From NCBI GenBank assembly GCA_022785125.1, contig JALFRA010000027.1, positions 45,685-109,684 on the forward strand: 64,000 nt of DNA, in the 5' to 3' direction. A program made the translations under genes and the position numbers. This document shows positions 1 to 7,782 of this stretch, piece by piece. The DNA comes from Clostridiales bacterium. Its GTDB lineage: Bacteria > Bacillota > Clostridia > Oscillospirales > Oscillospiraceae. Each line of letters starts with the position of its first letter. Positions within the stretch are counted from its first letter, which is position 1. Below the pieces are notes generated by a model. It did no database searches. It worked only from the letters and a program-made list of their open reading frames with translations, and was not told the origin of the DNA.

Positions 1-35
1 ATCCTGGGGGACACCGCTTTGATTTTCAGCTTCAT
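1..35 (-). CDS. N-terminus of a probable dUTP diphosphatase (partial)
   Basis: Eleven codons of a leftward gene are visible before the window edge, reading MKLKIKAVSPR. An ATG follows a GTGGAG ribosome-binding sequence that overlaps the stop of the upstream U32 gene, so the two are probably translated from one transcript. Many clostridial dUTP diphosphatases begin with a similar short strand rich in K and I followed by SP, which is why dut is suggested. Eleven residues cannot prove the family; another small protein starting with a basic beta strand is possible. Confidence 0.4.
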   Translation of the reverse strand, partial: MKLKIKAVSPR

Positions 36-41
36 CTATGG

Positions 42-2126
42 TTACTCCACATCTCGATAATAAAGACCACGGGTATACTCATTGGGGCTCCAGCTGCCCT
101 GCTCCAGATAGCGCCGGGTCACCTGGACGCACTCGTCAGGGGTTTCGGTGGTGAACAGCAGCCGCTGGGCCCATAGGCCGATGCGGCGGTAGTCGGCGGC
201 CTTGTCCGCCAGGAAGAGCTTCTGGGAGTTGAGCAGCTCGTTGCGGCAGCCGGGGGCCTTCACCACCGGGAACCTGGCACCCTTCCGGTCGGTCAGAATG
301 TTGGTGCCCTGGCAGCCCTGTTTACAGCCGTCGGTGCGGTTTTGAATGATGCAGTTCTCCATGATCATCAGGGGCAGCCGGCCGTAGGTAATCAGCTCGG
401 TGTCCAGGCTCTTGGAGATATCCCGGATCTGGGGGAACTTCAGCTCAAAGGACAGGGTGAGGGAGGAGAAGCCCAGACGTTTATATTCTTTCACAGCCTG
501 GGCGTTATAGACCTCCAGGCCAAAATCTCCCCGCAGGGTGAAGTCCAGTTCCTTGGCCGCCTGGATCATACCCAGGTTGCCCACCAAGGCGTCGGTCACC
601 CCCAGGTCCTTCACCTTCTTCAGGTTCTCCACCATCTGGGGGAACTCCTGGTCCCAGGCGATACGGGGCAGGATCACCCCGATGGAGGTGCCCGCCGGGG
701 CGTTGGCCTTCTCAGGATGGGCGGCCAGCTCATCAAGGGGGATGTAGACCATGGCGGGGCCCAGGTCCAGCAGCTCCGGAGTGACTTGCTCCGCCGTCCG
801 CACCGAGATGGTGAGAGCGGGGGCCTCCTTCCGGTTCTCATACCAGGCGCCGGGATGGTATTCGCCGGTGCGGCGCTGAGGCAGCTGCTCCCGCTGCTTT
901 GTCAGGCCGTCCAGAGCATCCCGCCGCAGGGAATTGAGGGTGGACAGGGGCAGGGACAGGCCATCCTCCACCAGCACCCGCATCCGGTCCGCCCGGTAGG
1001 GAGTGCCGCCGGTGCGGGCAAGCTGCTTCTCCACCGCGTCGGCCGTCAGGGGACGGGTGCGGGCCTCCTCGGGCACCGGACCTTCCACCGTGGATACCCG
1101 GCCCTCGGGGTCCTTCACGCCCACATGGGCGGGCTCGCCGGGGCGGAGCATGGCGTAGAAGGTGACGGGCACCCGCTGGGCCTCCCCGCTCTGGTAGGTG
1201 TTGCGGGCCATGGCAAAGAGTTCCTTGGGCTCGCGGGTCTCCTCCCGCACGCCGAACATATGGCTCCCCTGCTGATCCAGATAGTAGCCCTGAGTAAAGC
1301 CCTGGCGGGAGAAAGCGGCCTGAAGCTGCTCCATCTCCTGGGGGGTGGGTTCCCGATCCTCGTGGATGGCCCGGGAGAAGATGCCGGTGACCACCGCCAC
1401 ATATTCGGGCCGCTTCATCCGGCCCTCCAGCTTGACGCACGTTACCCCCATTTTTCGCAGCTGGCGCAGGTAGCCCGCCAGAGACAGGTCCTTCAGGGAC
1501 AGGGGATAGGAGTCCGCCTTACCCTCCCAGCCGTACTTCAGCCGGCAGGGCTGGGCGCACAGGCCCCGGTTGCCGGAGCGGCCTCCGATGACGGAGGAGA
1601 GGAAGCACTGGCCCGAGTAGCACATACACAGCGCGCCGTGGGCAAATACCTCGATCTCAATGGGGGAGTGCTGGCAGATGTATTCGATCTGATCCCGGGA
1701 CAGCTCCCGGGAGAGCACCGCCCGGGTCATGCCCAGGTCGGCCACCATCTTGACGCCGTCCAGGTTGTGGACGGTCATCTGAGTGGAGGCGTGGATGGGC
1801 AGGTCGGGGGCCACCTGGCGCACCATCCGAAGCACGCCCATGTCCTGCACCAGCACCGCGTCGGCACCCAGGCTGCTGGCCTCCACGGCAAAATCGGCGG
1901 CCTGAGGCAGCTCCCGGTCGGTGAGCAGGGTGTTCAGGGTCAGATAGACCTTGGTTCCCCGCACATGGCAATAAGAAACCGCCGCCGCAAATTCCTCCCG
2001 GGAGAAATTCTTCGCGTTGCGGCGGGCATTAAAATCTCCGTATCCCAAGTAGACGGCGTCCGCGCCGTTCTGTACAGCCGCCGCCACGGCCTCCATGGAG
2101 CCGGCGGGGGCGAGCAGTTCCAACAT
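42..2126 (-). CDS. U32 family peptidase / RlhA-like protein
   Basis: 694 aa. The N-terminus (MLELLAPAGSMEAVAAAV) and a TIM-barrel-like first half with NGADAVYLG are typical of the U32 family. The segment around residues 160-195 carries the family signature, including AHGALCMCYSGQC, GGRSGNRG and CAQPCR. A second cysteine group, MENC and CKQGC, lies near residues 590-605. In E. coli RlhA and related proteins such cysteines hold an iron-sulfur cluster and the enzyme makes 5-hydroxycytidine in 23S rRNA. Other U32 members were described as collagenases, so the true substrate here is open. The gene follows zapA and precedes a probable dut gene on the same strand. Confidence 0.9.
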   Translation of the reverse strand: MLELLAPAGSMEAVAAAVQNGADAVYLGYGDFNARRNAKNFSREEFAAAVSYCHVRGTKVYLTLNTLLTDRELPQAADFAVEASSLGADAVLVQDMGVLRMVRQVAPDLPIHASTQMTVHNLDGVKMVADLGMTRAVLSRELSRDQIEYICQHSPIEIEVFAHGALCMCYSGQCFLSSVIGGRSGNRGLCAQPCRLKYGWEGKADSYPLSLKDLSLAGYLRQLRKMGVTCVKLEGRMKRPEYVAVVTGIFSRAIHEDREPTPQEMEQLQAAFSRQGFTQGYYLDQQGSHMFGVREETREPKELFAMARNTYQSGEAQRVPVTFYAMLRPGEPAHVGVKDPEGRVSTVEGPVPEEARTRPLTADAVEKQLARTGGTPYRADRMRVLVEDGLSLPLSTLNSLRRDALDGLTKQREQLPQRRTGEYHPGAWYENRKEAPALTISVRTAEQVTPELLDLGPAMVYIPLDELAAHPEKANAPAGTSIGVILPRIAWDQEFPQMVENLKKVKDLGVTDALVGNLGMIQAAKELDFTLRGDFGLEVYNAQAVKEYKRLGFSSLTLSFELKFPQIRDISKSLDTELITYGRLPLMIMENCIIQNRTDGCKQGCQGTNILTDRKGARFPVVKAPGCRNELLNSQKLFLADKAADYRRIGLWAQRLLFTTETPDECVQVTRRYLEQGSWSPNEYTRGLYYRDVE

Positions 2127-2168
2127 ATCATCCCTCCCGGAGCAGGGGGGCGTCCGCCCCCCGTTTCC

Positions 2169-2483
2169 TTACTTCTTGTTTTGCAGCTTGAAGATCTCCC
2201 GCTTGGCCTCCGAGAGCTCCAGTTTCAGCTTGGTGGCTTCCTCCAGATATTCTTTCAGCTGGCGGCGCAGGTTCTCTGCCGCCTCCACCTCTTTAAAGTA
2301 TTCGTCGGCAATATTCACCGCCGCCAGGACGGCACCGTCCACCAGAGAGACGCGGGCGCCCTCCATGACTTCCCGCACCTTTTCGTCCACGTGGGCTGCC
2401 ACCTTCTCGGTATAGCCGGCGTCCTCGGTGCCAACCAGGGTGTACTCCTGCCCGGCGATGGTAACGGCGACGCGGTTTTTCAT
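2169..2483 (-). CDS. zapA: Cell division protein ZapA
   Basis: 104 aa, the normal size for ZapA. The N-terminal domain (about residues 1-60) has the typical MKNRVAVTIAGQEYTLVG opening, a VAAHVDEKV helix and LAAVNIADEY. Residues 65-104 form a charged coiled coil (LRRQLKEYLEEATKLK). ZapA binds FtsZ and bundles protofilaments in the Z-ring. The start is preceded by GGAGG. The gene has its own promoter and lies immediately upstream of the U32 gene, 42 nt apart, a common clostridial order. Confidence 0.93.
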   Translation of the reverse strand: MKNRVAVTIAGQEYTLVGTEDAGYTEKVAAHVDEKVREVMEGARVSLVDGAVLAAVNIADEYFKEVEAAENLRRQLKEYLEEATKLKLELSEAKREIFKLQNKK

Positions 2484-2515
2484 GCAAACCCCTCCTGACC
2501 ATAGTAATTTATAGT

Positions 2516-2524
2516 ATTATACCA
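2516..2524 (-). promoter_or_regulatory. Extended -10 promoter for zapA
   Basis: On the minus strand the sequence reads TGG-TATAAT (TATAAT at 2516-2521), an extended -10 element about 35 bases upstream of the zapA start. No good -35 hexamer lies at the usual distance, as is common for extended -10 promoters. Confidence 0.6.
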
Positions 2525-2574
2525 TATCCAGCCCCGGAAGAAAAACAAATTCTTCGTGAATTTTCGCGGGGACG

Positions 2575-2616
2575 CAAAAGGCCCGTAGGCGGAATGGATT
2601 CATTCCGCCTACGGGC
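2575..2616 (-). terminator. Palindromic terminator, GCGGAAT family
   Basis: Two perfect 16-base arms (2581-2596 and 2601-2616) with a GATT loop. Read leftward, the hairpin is followed by CTTTTG, so it ends the transcript of the membrane protein gene at 2658-3011. The core GCGGAAT...ATTCCGC recurs at 4997-5034 and 7088-7121. Confidence 0.7.
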
Positions 2617-2657
2617 TTCAACAGGAAGATTTTTATTCTGATGCCTGACGTATCTGC

Positions 2658-3011
2658 TTATTCATTGATGTCCGATTGTTTCTCCAGTGCCTCTCTGCGG
2701 CGGATGAGGCAGATCATTACGCCACGGAGCATCAGCACTGCGAAAGTAAACAAAAACGCCAACACTGCCAGCAGAGCCATGGCCCCGAAGGTGTGGACCT
2801 CTCTGACGGGCCGCCACACCACCCGAAGCGCAATTAGAAGGAGCACGGTAGTGATCACATTGGTTATATTTTGACCCATGCCGCGGACCGATCGGTCAAA
2901 GTCGCCGTCGGCCAGCCGTTCCGCCAGCCTGCGGGCCAGAACACGCCCAACCAGCAGATAGAGAAGTTCACCTGCGATTAATCCGCCCAGGCTGAGTAGA
3001 AAAGTGTTCAT
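2658..3011 (-). CDS. Small membrane protein of unknown function
   Basis: 117 aa, not recognised. Three hydrophobic segments are visible: residues 4-24 (LLSLGGLIAGELLYLLVG), 53-65 (ITTVLLLIALRVV) and 76-98 (ALLAVLAFLFTFAVLMLRGV). Between the first and second is a basic, arginine-rich loop (RVLARRLAERLADGD), and the C-terminus is charged. GAGGAG precedes the ATG. It stands alone between a terminator and an AT-rich intergenic region. Confidence 0.65.
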   Translation of the reverse strand: MNTFLLSLGGLIAGELLYLLVGRVLARRLAERLADGDFDRSVRGMGQNITNVITTVLLLIALRVVWRPVREVHTFGAMALLAVLAFLFTFAVLMLRGVMICLIRRREALEKQSDINE

Positions 3012-3100
3012 ACCGCACTCCTCACTTTCTAAAAATCAAATTGAATACCTGTGATTATGGATGAATGGTCTTAATGGAGTGGAGATGGCTTCTTTTTATT

Positions 3101-3789
3101 TTATGCCCAGGTGGCATAAATGGTTGTTCGTGCGTCTTTTACTTCGCCGATTAAATTACCATTTGAATCTTTGCCCATAAAATATCTGCAGTCAATTTTT
3201 CGCACAAAAGGCATCTTGTCCGTAGAGTAATGAGTCTCTTTGCTGTACACATATTTTGAATCCTGCCACTCCATATTGTCTTTGACAAAGTCAATGATAT
3301 CAGATGTAATTTGTGCGGCCACCCCTGTAAATAATTCCAAAGCTGCACTGACTAGTTCCATGAGTACGGCAACAGATACATTGACTACAGCATCGTGTAA
3401 TTCAAGATCAATAGTTCTGGTTGTCTCATATACATTGAAGTCACTTTCAGTAAGCCAATCATATGGACAGGTTTCCTGGCGAATCCAGCCGCTGCGACGC
3501 TGGGGATCAAGTTTGGAAGATGTTTCTTTAATTATAACAGTTATGGCTAATTCTCCGTTTAAAAATACTTCATTTCCAATTTTTTGATTACATTGCCGTC
3601 AAATTCCCTGCGTATGACAACGCCAACGTTGGGACGATAGTATTCTTTGTAAATTCGCCCATCAAACTGATATGTTTGCAAAAGTGTGTCTTGCGAATCG
3701 TTTTCTTGATATGAAACGGCATAGGCGGGCATAAAAGTGCTTATAACTATGGAAAGCAACAAGATAGTGGAAACTAGTTACTTTTTCAT
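3101..3789 (-). pseudogene. Broken secreted protein gene (nonsense plus frameshift)
   Basis: An intact leader can be rebuilt on the minus strand. GGGAGG is followed by ATG AAA AAG, then an in-frame TAA at 3778-3780, then a clear signal peptide core (LVSTILLLSIVISTFMPAYA). After about 65 codons the frame ends at a run of six A (3584-3589 area). One extra A restores the frame as KKIGNEVFLNG and it continues to a TAA at 3101. The rebuilt product is about 228 aa with no family I recognise. A late TTG (3760-3762) could restart inside the signal peptide, but the second lesion remains. The DNA is much more AT-rich than its neighbours, which suggests acquisition by transfer. Confidence 0.7.
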
Positions 3790-3939
3790 ATTATGCCTCC
3801 CTTTTGCAGTCAAAGTTGCTTGCATTCAACAACTTTTGCTATCACGAAGTGCCTTGAACCTACAAAGATATTTAACCCACGGGACTCACATCCTTCCTAT
3901 ACGAACGGTGGGCGGGCGGATCCGCCGTCCGCCTGCTTC

Positions 3940-4389
3940 TTAATAGTTCACAGAACCGGAAACACCGACCTTATAAGATGCGTTATTTCGGATGGCCAGC
4001 GTATAGGTACCGGCCTCCGTCATTTCAATTGTTTTGCTGATTTGTCCGCCGGTGACGGTGAAATAGTGGAAGGAGCCGTCTGAATAGATCAGTCCCACGT
4101 CCAGTTTTGCGGTAGAGGGGGTGTAGGTGGCGTTGATGGTGATGGTTTCTCCCGCAGACATGGAAAAGCTGCTGGAGGCCTTTGACAGTGTATTTGCAGA
4201 AATTCTAATATCATAGGTTTCAGTCGCTCTGGATTCAATAAGGCTGTCTATTTGATGCTCCAGAAGAGACTTTGCACCCACACCGTGCGTCATATCACAT
4301 TGGACCGCAAAAGCCGGGCTTTGCATACTGAGACACCCCAGCAGGGCAACACAAGCCGTTACTGCTATTAACCTATTTTTACAATTCAT
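3940..4389 (-). CDS. Secreted protein of unknown function, coupled to XRE regulator
   Basis: 149 aa from the ATG at 4387-4389, which overlaps the stop of the upstream regulator in an ATGA arrangement; an ATG two codons earlier is also possible. Residues 6-29 form a signal peptide (LIAVTACVALLGCLSMQS, then PAFA). The mature part is a helical stretch (SLLEHQIDSLIES) followed by a beta-rich domain (residues about 65-149) ending KVGVSGSVNY. That domain resembles bacterial extracellular beta sandwiches of the pre-peptidase type, but no family is assigned. Translational coupling to a membrane-anchored XRE regulator suggests it is a partner or ligand-binding subunit; this is inference. Confidence 0.65.
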   Translation of the reverse strand: MNCKNRLIAVTACVALLGCLSMQSPAFAVQCDMTHGVGAKSLLEHQIDSLIESRATETYDIRISANTLSKASSSFSMSAGETITINATYTPSTAKLDVGLIYSDGSFHYFTVTGGQISKTIEMTEAGTYTLAIRNNASYKVGVSGSVNY

Positions 4390-4841
4390 TCCCATGGCAC
4401 TAAATCAAACTCCTCTCCAACATTTACATTTTCTTCTACTACTAGATCGTCTGAAAACATTTTAGCATCCCCGCTTGTGCCGGCGACCCCAAAACCGACC
4501 CAAATCCCCAGGCCTAGGATACCCGCAGTGGCAAGAGACAAAACCACTGTCAGCAGAGCTGTCCGCCGCCTGTGGGGCTCCCGTACCGCCGGGCGCTCCG
4601 GCTGCGCCTCAGGCTCCGTCACCTCCTCCCGGGGCTTGGCTGCTTCAGGGCCGTATACCAACTCGTTCAGAGACAACCCGTACAACTGGCTCATCTGGAT
4701 CAGGCTGTCCAGGGAGGGCGTCCCCACGCCGGTCTCCCACCGGGAGATGGCCTGCCGGGACACGTTCAGCCGCTCCGCCGCATCGGCCTGGGAAAGCCCT
4801 CTGGTCTTCCGTGCCTGGGCCAGTCTCTCTGTCAATTCCAT
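4386..4841 (-). CDS. Membrane-anchored XRE-family regulator, short form
   Basis: 151 aa. Residues 1-60 are an XRE helix-turn-helix (RKTRGLSQADAAERLNVS, then RQAISRWETG). A Pro/Glu-rich linker follows, then one membrane segment at about 95-117 (LLTVVLSLATAGILGLGIWVG). Only about 30 residues lie outside, so any sensor domain is missing or very short. The first 80 residues and the 5-prime leader are near copies of the gene at 5193-6020, showing a recent duplication. It overlaps the secreted-protein gene downstream by four bases. Probably a one-component DNA-binding protein held at the membrane. Confidence 0.8.
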   Translation of the reverse strand: MELTERLAQARKTRGLSQADAAERLNVSRQAISRWETGVGTPSLDSLIQMSQLYGLSLNELVYGPEAAKPREEVTEPEAQPERPAVREPHRRRTALLTVVLSLATAGILGLGIWVGFGVAGTSGDAKMFSDDLVVEENVNVGEEFDLVPWE

Positions 4842-5192
4842 CTTTCTTCACCTCAACAGCGTAGCTGATACCTGATTTTTTGTAAATATCATCTCCGTTG
4901 CACAGGAGCAATGAAGCGTTGCGTGCCCTTTATTTTACCTCTATTTGCCCGATCCCGCAACCTATGACCCCATCCGGCCTCCTCCGCACATGACAAAGCC
5001 CGGGGGCGGAATGAATTCATTCCGTCCCCGGGCTCTGGAAGGGAATAAGAATAGGGAAACGCATTTTGAAGCTGCGGACACGTCTGTGTCATCTCTATCC
5101 TCAAAATCAGCTTATCCAATGGAGCGTTTCTTGTAAACCACATATCTGTTGCAGAGGGGGCAACGCTCCGTTGCCCCGGGACTGCCAGACCT
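4842..5192. repeat. Intergenic repeats between XRE paralogues
   Basis: No gene is supported here. The stretch holds the conserved leader CTACGCTGTTGAGGTGA next to the regulator start (also at 6020-6050 and, degenerate, at 6945-6965). It also holds a degenerate copy of a GTTGC/GCAAC hairpin near 4903-4927, the 38-base palindrome at 4997-5034 with a GCGGAATGAATTCATTCCG core, and an intact GGGGCAACG/CGTTGCCCC hairpin near 5157-5177 that recurs near 6990-7025. The arrangement fits repeated duplication of one gene together with its terminator. Confidence 0.6.
4997..5034. terminator. Palindromic terminator, GCGGAAT family
   Basis: A near-perfect inverted repeat (AGCCCGGGGGCGGAATGA and its complement) with no more than a one-base mismatch, sharing its core with the palindromes at 2581 and 7088. 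It lacks a long T run, so termination strength is uncertain. Confidence 0.45.
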
Positions 5193-6020
5193 TTATCCTT
5201 TGAATTGCACCGCGGAGATTTGGATTTCCACCGTTCCGCCCTCGCCGCTGCCGGTGGAGATATCCACGCCAAAGCGGGGCTGGTGGTTGTTCCCGCCGCT
5301 CTCCAGCACTTCAAAGGTGCGGGTGACGGTGGCCCCGACGGGGATCTGGGTGGCAAGCATATCCCGCCCGTTTTCTTGCAGGTAACCGGCCTGGAACAGC
5401 AGGGGCTGGGTACCGTTGTTGGTGACGGTGACGCTGAGATAGCGGCCATTGGCGGCCACAAAGGGGATGTCCCGGCTGAAATTGCTGCCGGAACGATATT
5501 CGGTGTCCTCCAGCACATGGATGCCCAGTTCCTGCGTCACAGGCTCCACCTCGCCGAAGGGACCCACCTGCTCTCCTGCACGATCCAGCGGCAGCTTGTC
5601 CCAGTCCTGTTCCACTCCGCCCACCACGATCACCGAGCTGCTATGTTTGCCCTTGTCGCTGGTTATCAGGCCGCTGCCCCAAATCCCCAGGGCCAGGACC
5701 CCCGCGACCACAAGGGCCAGCACCGCCAGCAGGGCGGGCCGCCTCCTTTTAGGTGTTTGTGCCGGCTCCGGCTCTTTCGTCAGTACCTCCGATTCCGGAA
5801 GCTCTTCCGGGACCTCCGCTCCTCCCACACCGTATACCAGCTCATCCAGCGACACCTGGTACAGCTTGCCCATCTGGATCAGGTTATCCAGGGTGGGCAT
5901 CCCCGTTCCGGTCTCCCACCGGGAGATGGCCTGCCGGGATACGTTCAGCCGCTCCGCCGCCTCGGCTTGGGAAAGCCCCCGGGCCTTCCGGGCCTGGGCC
6001 AGTCTCTCTGTCAAATCCAT
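5193..6020 (-). CDS. Membrane-anchored XRE-family regulator with extracellular sensor-like domain
   Basis: 275 aa. An XRE helix-turn-helix occupies residues 1-60 (SQAEAAERLNVSRQAISRWE). Then come an acidic/Pro linker, a basic stop-transfer segment (TPKRRR), one membrane helix at about 95-113 (ALLAVLALVVAGVLALGIWG), and an outside domain from about 130 to 275. The last 120 residues (SGSNFSRDIPFVAANGRYLS, VTVTNNGTQPLLFQAG, RFGVDISTGSGEGG) are almost identical to the C-terminus of the secreted protein at 6126-6899. The topology is that of a one-component regulator reading an outside signal. The start follows GAGGTGA. Confidence 0.8.
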   Translation of the reverse strand: MDLTERLAQARKARGLSQAEAAERLNVSRQAISRWETGTGMPTLDNLIQMGKLYQVSLDELVYGVGGAEVPEELPESEVLTKEPEPAQTPKRRRPALLAVLALVVAGVLALGIWGSGLITSDKGKHSSSVIVVGGVEQDWDKLPLDRAGEQVGPFGEVEPVTQELGIHVLEDTEYRSGSNFSRDIPFVAANGRYLSVTVTNNGTQPLLFQAGYLQENGRDMLATQIPVGATVTRTFEVLESGGNNHQPRFGVDISTGSGEGGTVEIQISAVQFKG

Positions 6021-6125
6021 GTTTTTTCACCTCAACAGCGCAGCGTATGCAGGAGTTAGTACCTCTCATTCTACTGTTCTTTTCCCCATTCCGCAACCCG
6101 CCTGAATCTGGTAAGATTCGGGGCG

Positions 6126-6899
6126 TTACCCGTTGAACTGTACTGCGGAAATCTGAATCTCCACCGTTCCGCCCTCTCCGCTACCGGTGGAGATGTCTAC
6201 GCCGAAGCGGGGCTGAATGGCTGCACCGCTCTCCAGCGCCTCAAAGGTGCGGGTGACGGTGGCTCCGGCGGGGATCTGGGTGGCGAGCATATCCCGTCCC
6301 GTGGCATATAGATGTCCTGCCTGGAACAGCAGGGGCTGGGTGCCGTTGTTGGTTACGGTGACGCTGAGATAGCGGCCGTTGGCGGCCACAAAGGGGATGT
6401 CCCGGCTGAAATTGCTGCCCGAGCGGAATTGGGTCTCCTCCAGCAGCATGATGCCGCCTTTCCGGGCGGCGGGCTGGACCTCGGCAAAGGGCCCTGCGGT
6501 CTTTCCCGCCTGATGCAGCGGAAGGGAATCCCATGCGGTCTCCCCGGTACCCGGTTCCACCGTAATGCCGCCCCCACCGTCCCGGCCCAGCACGACGGTC
6601 GTTTCGTCTCCGTCCCAGGTGATGGGTACGTCCAGCAGGTTGGCGATGGTCCGCAGGGGCAGGTAGGTGGTGCCGCCCCCCGCCTCGTCGGTGTAGACGA
6701 TGCTGGAGGGGACGGACTGCCCGCTCTCGGTGTTCACGCTGTCGCCCGCCGCGAAGATGGCCTTACCATTCAGCTGGAGTCCCACGGGGCTGAACTGCAC
6801 CAGGCCGGAGGCGGCCAGGGCGGTGGTGACGCAGCCCATGGTCAGGACCGTGGCCAGGACGCCGCTTAAAAACGGAATAACAGAACGGTTCTTTTTCAT
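6126..6899 (-). CDS. Secreted stalk-domain protein sharing the XRE sensor domain
   Basis: 257 aa. A signal peptide occupies residues 1-30 (FLSGVLATVLTMGCVTTALA). Residues 38-110 match the copper-amine-oxidase-N or stalk domain: VGLQLNGKAIFAAGD, TYLPLRTIANLLDVPITWDG and TTVVLGRDG. The remaining 130 residues nearly duplicate the outer domain of the adjacent membrane-anchored XRE regulator. The exchange therefore joined one beta-rich domain to two different anchors. GGAGGG precedes the ATG. Its ligand is unknown. Confidence 0.75.
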   Translation of the reverse strand: MKKNRSVIPFLSGVLATVLTMGCVTTALAASGLVQFSPVGLQLNGKAIFAAGDSVNTESGQSVPSSIVYTDEAGGGTTYLPLRTIANLLDVPITWDGDETTVVLGRDGGGGITVEPGTGETAWDSLPLHQAGKTAGPFAEVQPAARKGGIMLLEETQFRSGSNFSRDIPFVAANGRYLSVTVTNNGTQPLLFQAGHLYATGRDMLATQIPAGATVTRTFEALESGAAIQPRFGVDISTGSGEGGTVEIQISAVQFNG

Positions 6900-7087
6900 A
6901 CAGTTCCCTCCTATGTTTTGTAATCAGCCCTTTCGGATTCTTTCACCGCCTCAACAGCGTAGCCCAGGACCTGTTGCTTGTAAACCATTTTCCCGTTGCT
7001 GCAGGGGGGCAACGCTCCGTTGCCTCTGCATTTTGCCGGGCTTTTTAAGGGAAACAGATTGTCTGCTGAGGAAATGCAAACAAAAAT

Positions 7088-7121
7088 CCCATGAGCGGAA
7101 TCCGCGGATTCCGCTCATGGG
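7088..7121 (-). terminator. Perfect 34-base palindrome, terminator
   Basis: CCCATGAGCGGAATCCG and its exact complement form a continuous palindrome. Read leftward it is followed by ATTTTTG, so it terminates the zinc-ribbon membrane protein gene. It is the third copy of the GCGGAAT palindrome family. Confidence 0.7.
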
Positions 7122-7134
7122 CTTGAACGTGCAA

Positions 7135-7596
7135 TTATAACCGGGCCCCGCAATGGGGGCAAATGCCCTCCGCGCCCACGTCCCGCTCCCGCAGCCGCCC
7201 GCCGCAGCGGGGGCAGCGGCAGAAGCGCCAGGCGACGAGCAGCATCAGCAGGATCACCACGCCCAACAGGAGGAACACCGCCCAAAGGGGCAGCAGATCC
7301 TTCAGGAACAGGACCAGCAATCCTACCGCGGCCAGAATCCGCAGACAGGTCCAGCCCGCCCGGCAGAGGGGGGCTTTTTGTCCGGGGGAGGGCGGGGTCT
7401 CCACCGCCGGAGCGGCACGGAGGGCGCTCCACAGCAGACAGCCGTCCACTACGATCAGGCAGGCCAGCAGGATGGCGTTGGGGAGAAGGCCAGTCATCCC
7501 ACCCGCCCACAAGGTTTTCCCAATTTGGTAAACGCTTCGCAGGGTGAGCAGCAGGCTGACGGCACACAGCAGCCAGAGGTAACTCCGCCGGGTCAT
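7135..7596 (-). CDS. Membrane protein with C-terminal zinc ribbon
   Basis: 153 aa from the ATG at 7594-7596, preceded by a G-rich Shine-Dalgarno; a longer upstream reading frame has no comparable site and would pass over the promoter. Four hydrophobic segments are visible (YLWLLCAVSLLLTL; LPNAILLACLIVVDGCLLW; LRILAAVGLLVLFLKDLLPL; WAVFLLLGVVILLMLLVAW). The last about 25 residues carry two CxxC pairs, CPRCGG and CPHCGA, a zinc-ribbon signature facing the cytoplasm. No specific family is recognised. Confidence 0.65.
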   Translation of the reverse strand: MTRRSYLWLLCAVSLLLTLRSVYQIGKTLWAGGMTGLLPNAILLACLIVVDGCLLWSALRAAPAVETPPSPGQKAPLCRAGWTCLRILAAVGLLVLFLKDLLPLWAVFLLLGVVILLMLLVAWRFCRCPRCGGRLRERDVGAEGICPHCGARL

Positions 7597-7642
7597 GGCA
7601 AGGCCCCCTTTCCCAGGCTTGCAGGTGGATCTCTTCACGATC

Positions 7643-7682
7643 ATTGTACCATTTTTTCTTTGGAATGCAATCGATTCCAAAG
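7643..7682 (-). promoter_or_regulatory. Promoter with overlapping palindromic operator
   Basis: On the minus strand TTGCAT (7665-7670) and TACAAT (7643-7648, with an upstream TG) are separated by 16 bases, about 50 bases before the membrane protein start. A perfect inverted repeat CTTTGGAAT-N7-ATTCCAAAG at 7658-7682 covers the -35 element, which is the place expected for a repressor site. Confidence 0.6.
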
Positions 7683-7715
7683 AAAAACACATCTCCGGAA
7701 ATGTTTGCTGCGGGA

Positions 7716-7745
7716 TTGTGCCCAACCCCCGGAATGTGGTATGAT
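7716..7745 (+). promoter_or_regulatory. Promoter for the dnaD-like operon
   Basis: TTGTGC (7716-7721), an 18-base spacer and TATGAT (7740-7745) with an upstream TG extension. The dnaD-like ATG lies 38 bases downstream. Confidence 0.55.
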
Positions 7746-7782
7746 AACAGGTACGAGATCACGAGGGAAAGAGGGATGCCCT

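Noticed and set aside
4889..5518. 209-codon leftward frame across the repeat region
   Set aside because: It runs out of frame through the XRE gene at 5193 and through palindromes, with no family resemblance.
7153..7782. N-terminal extension of the dnaD-like protein
   Set aside because: The open frame crosses the divergent promoter region and the opposite-strand membrane protein; the ATG at 7783 gives a normal N-terminus.
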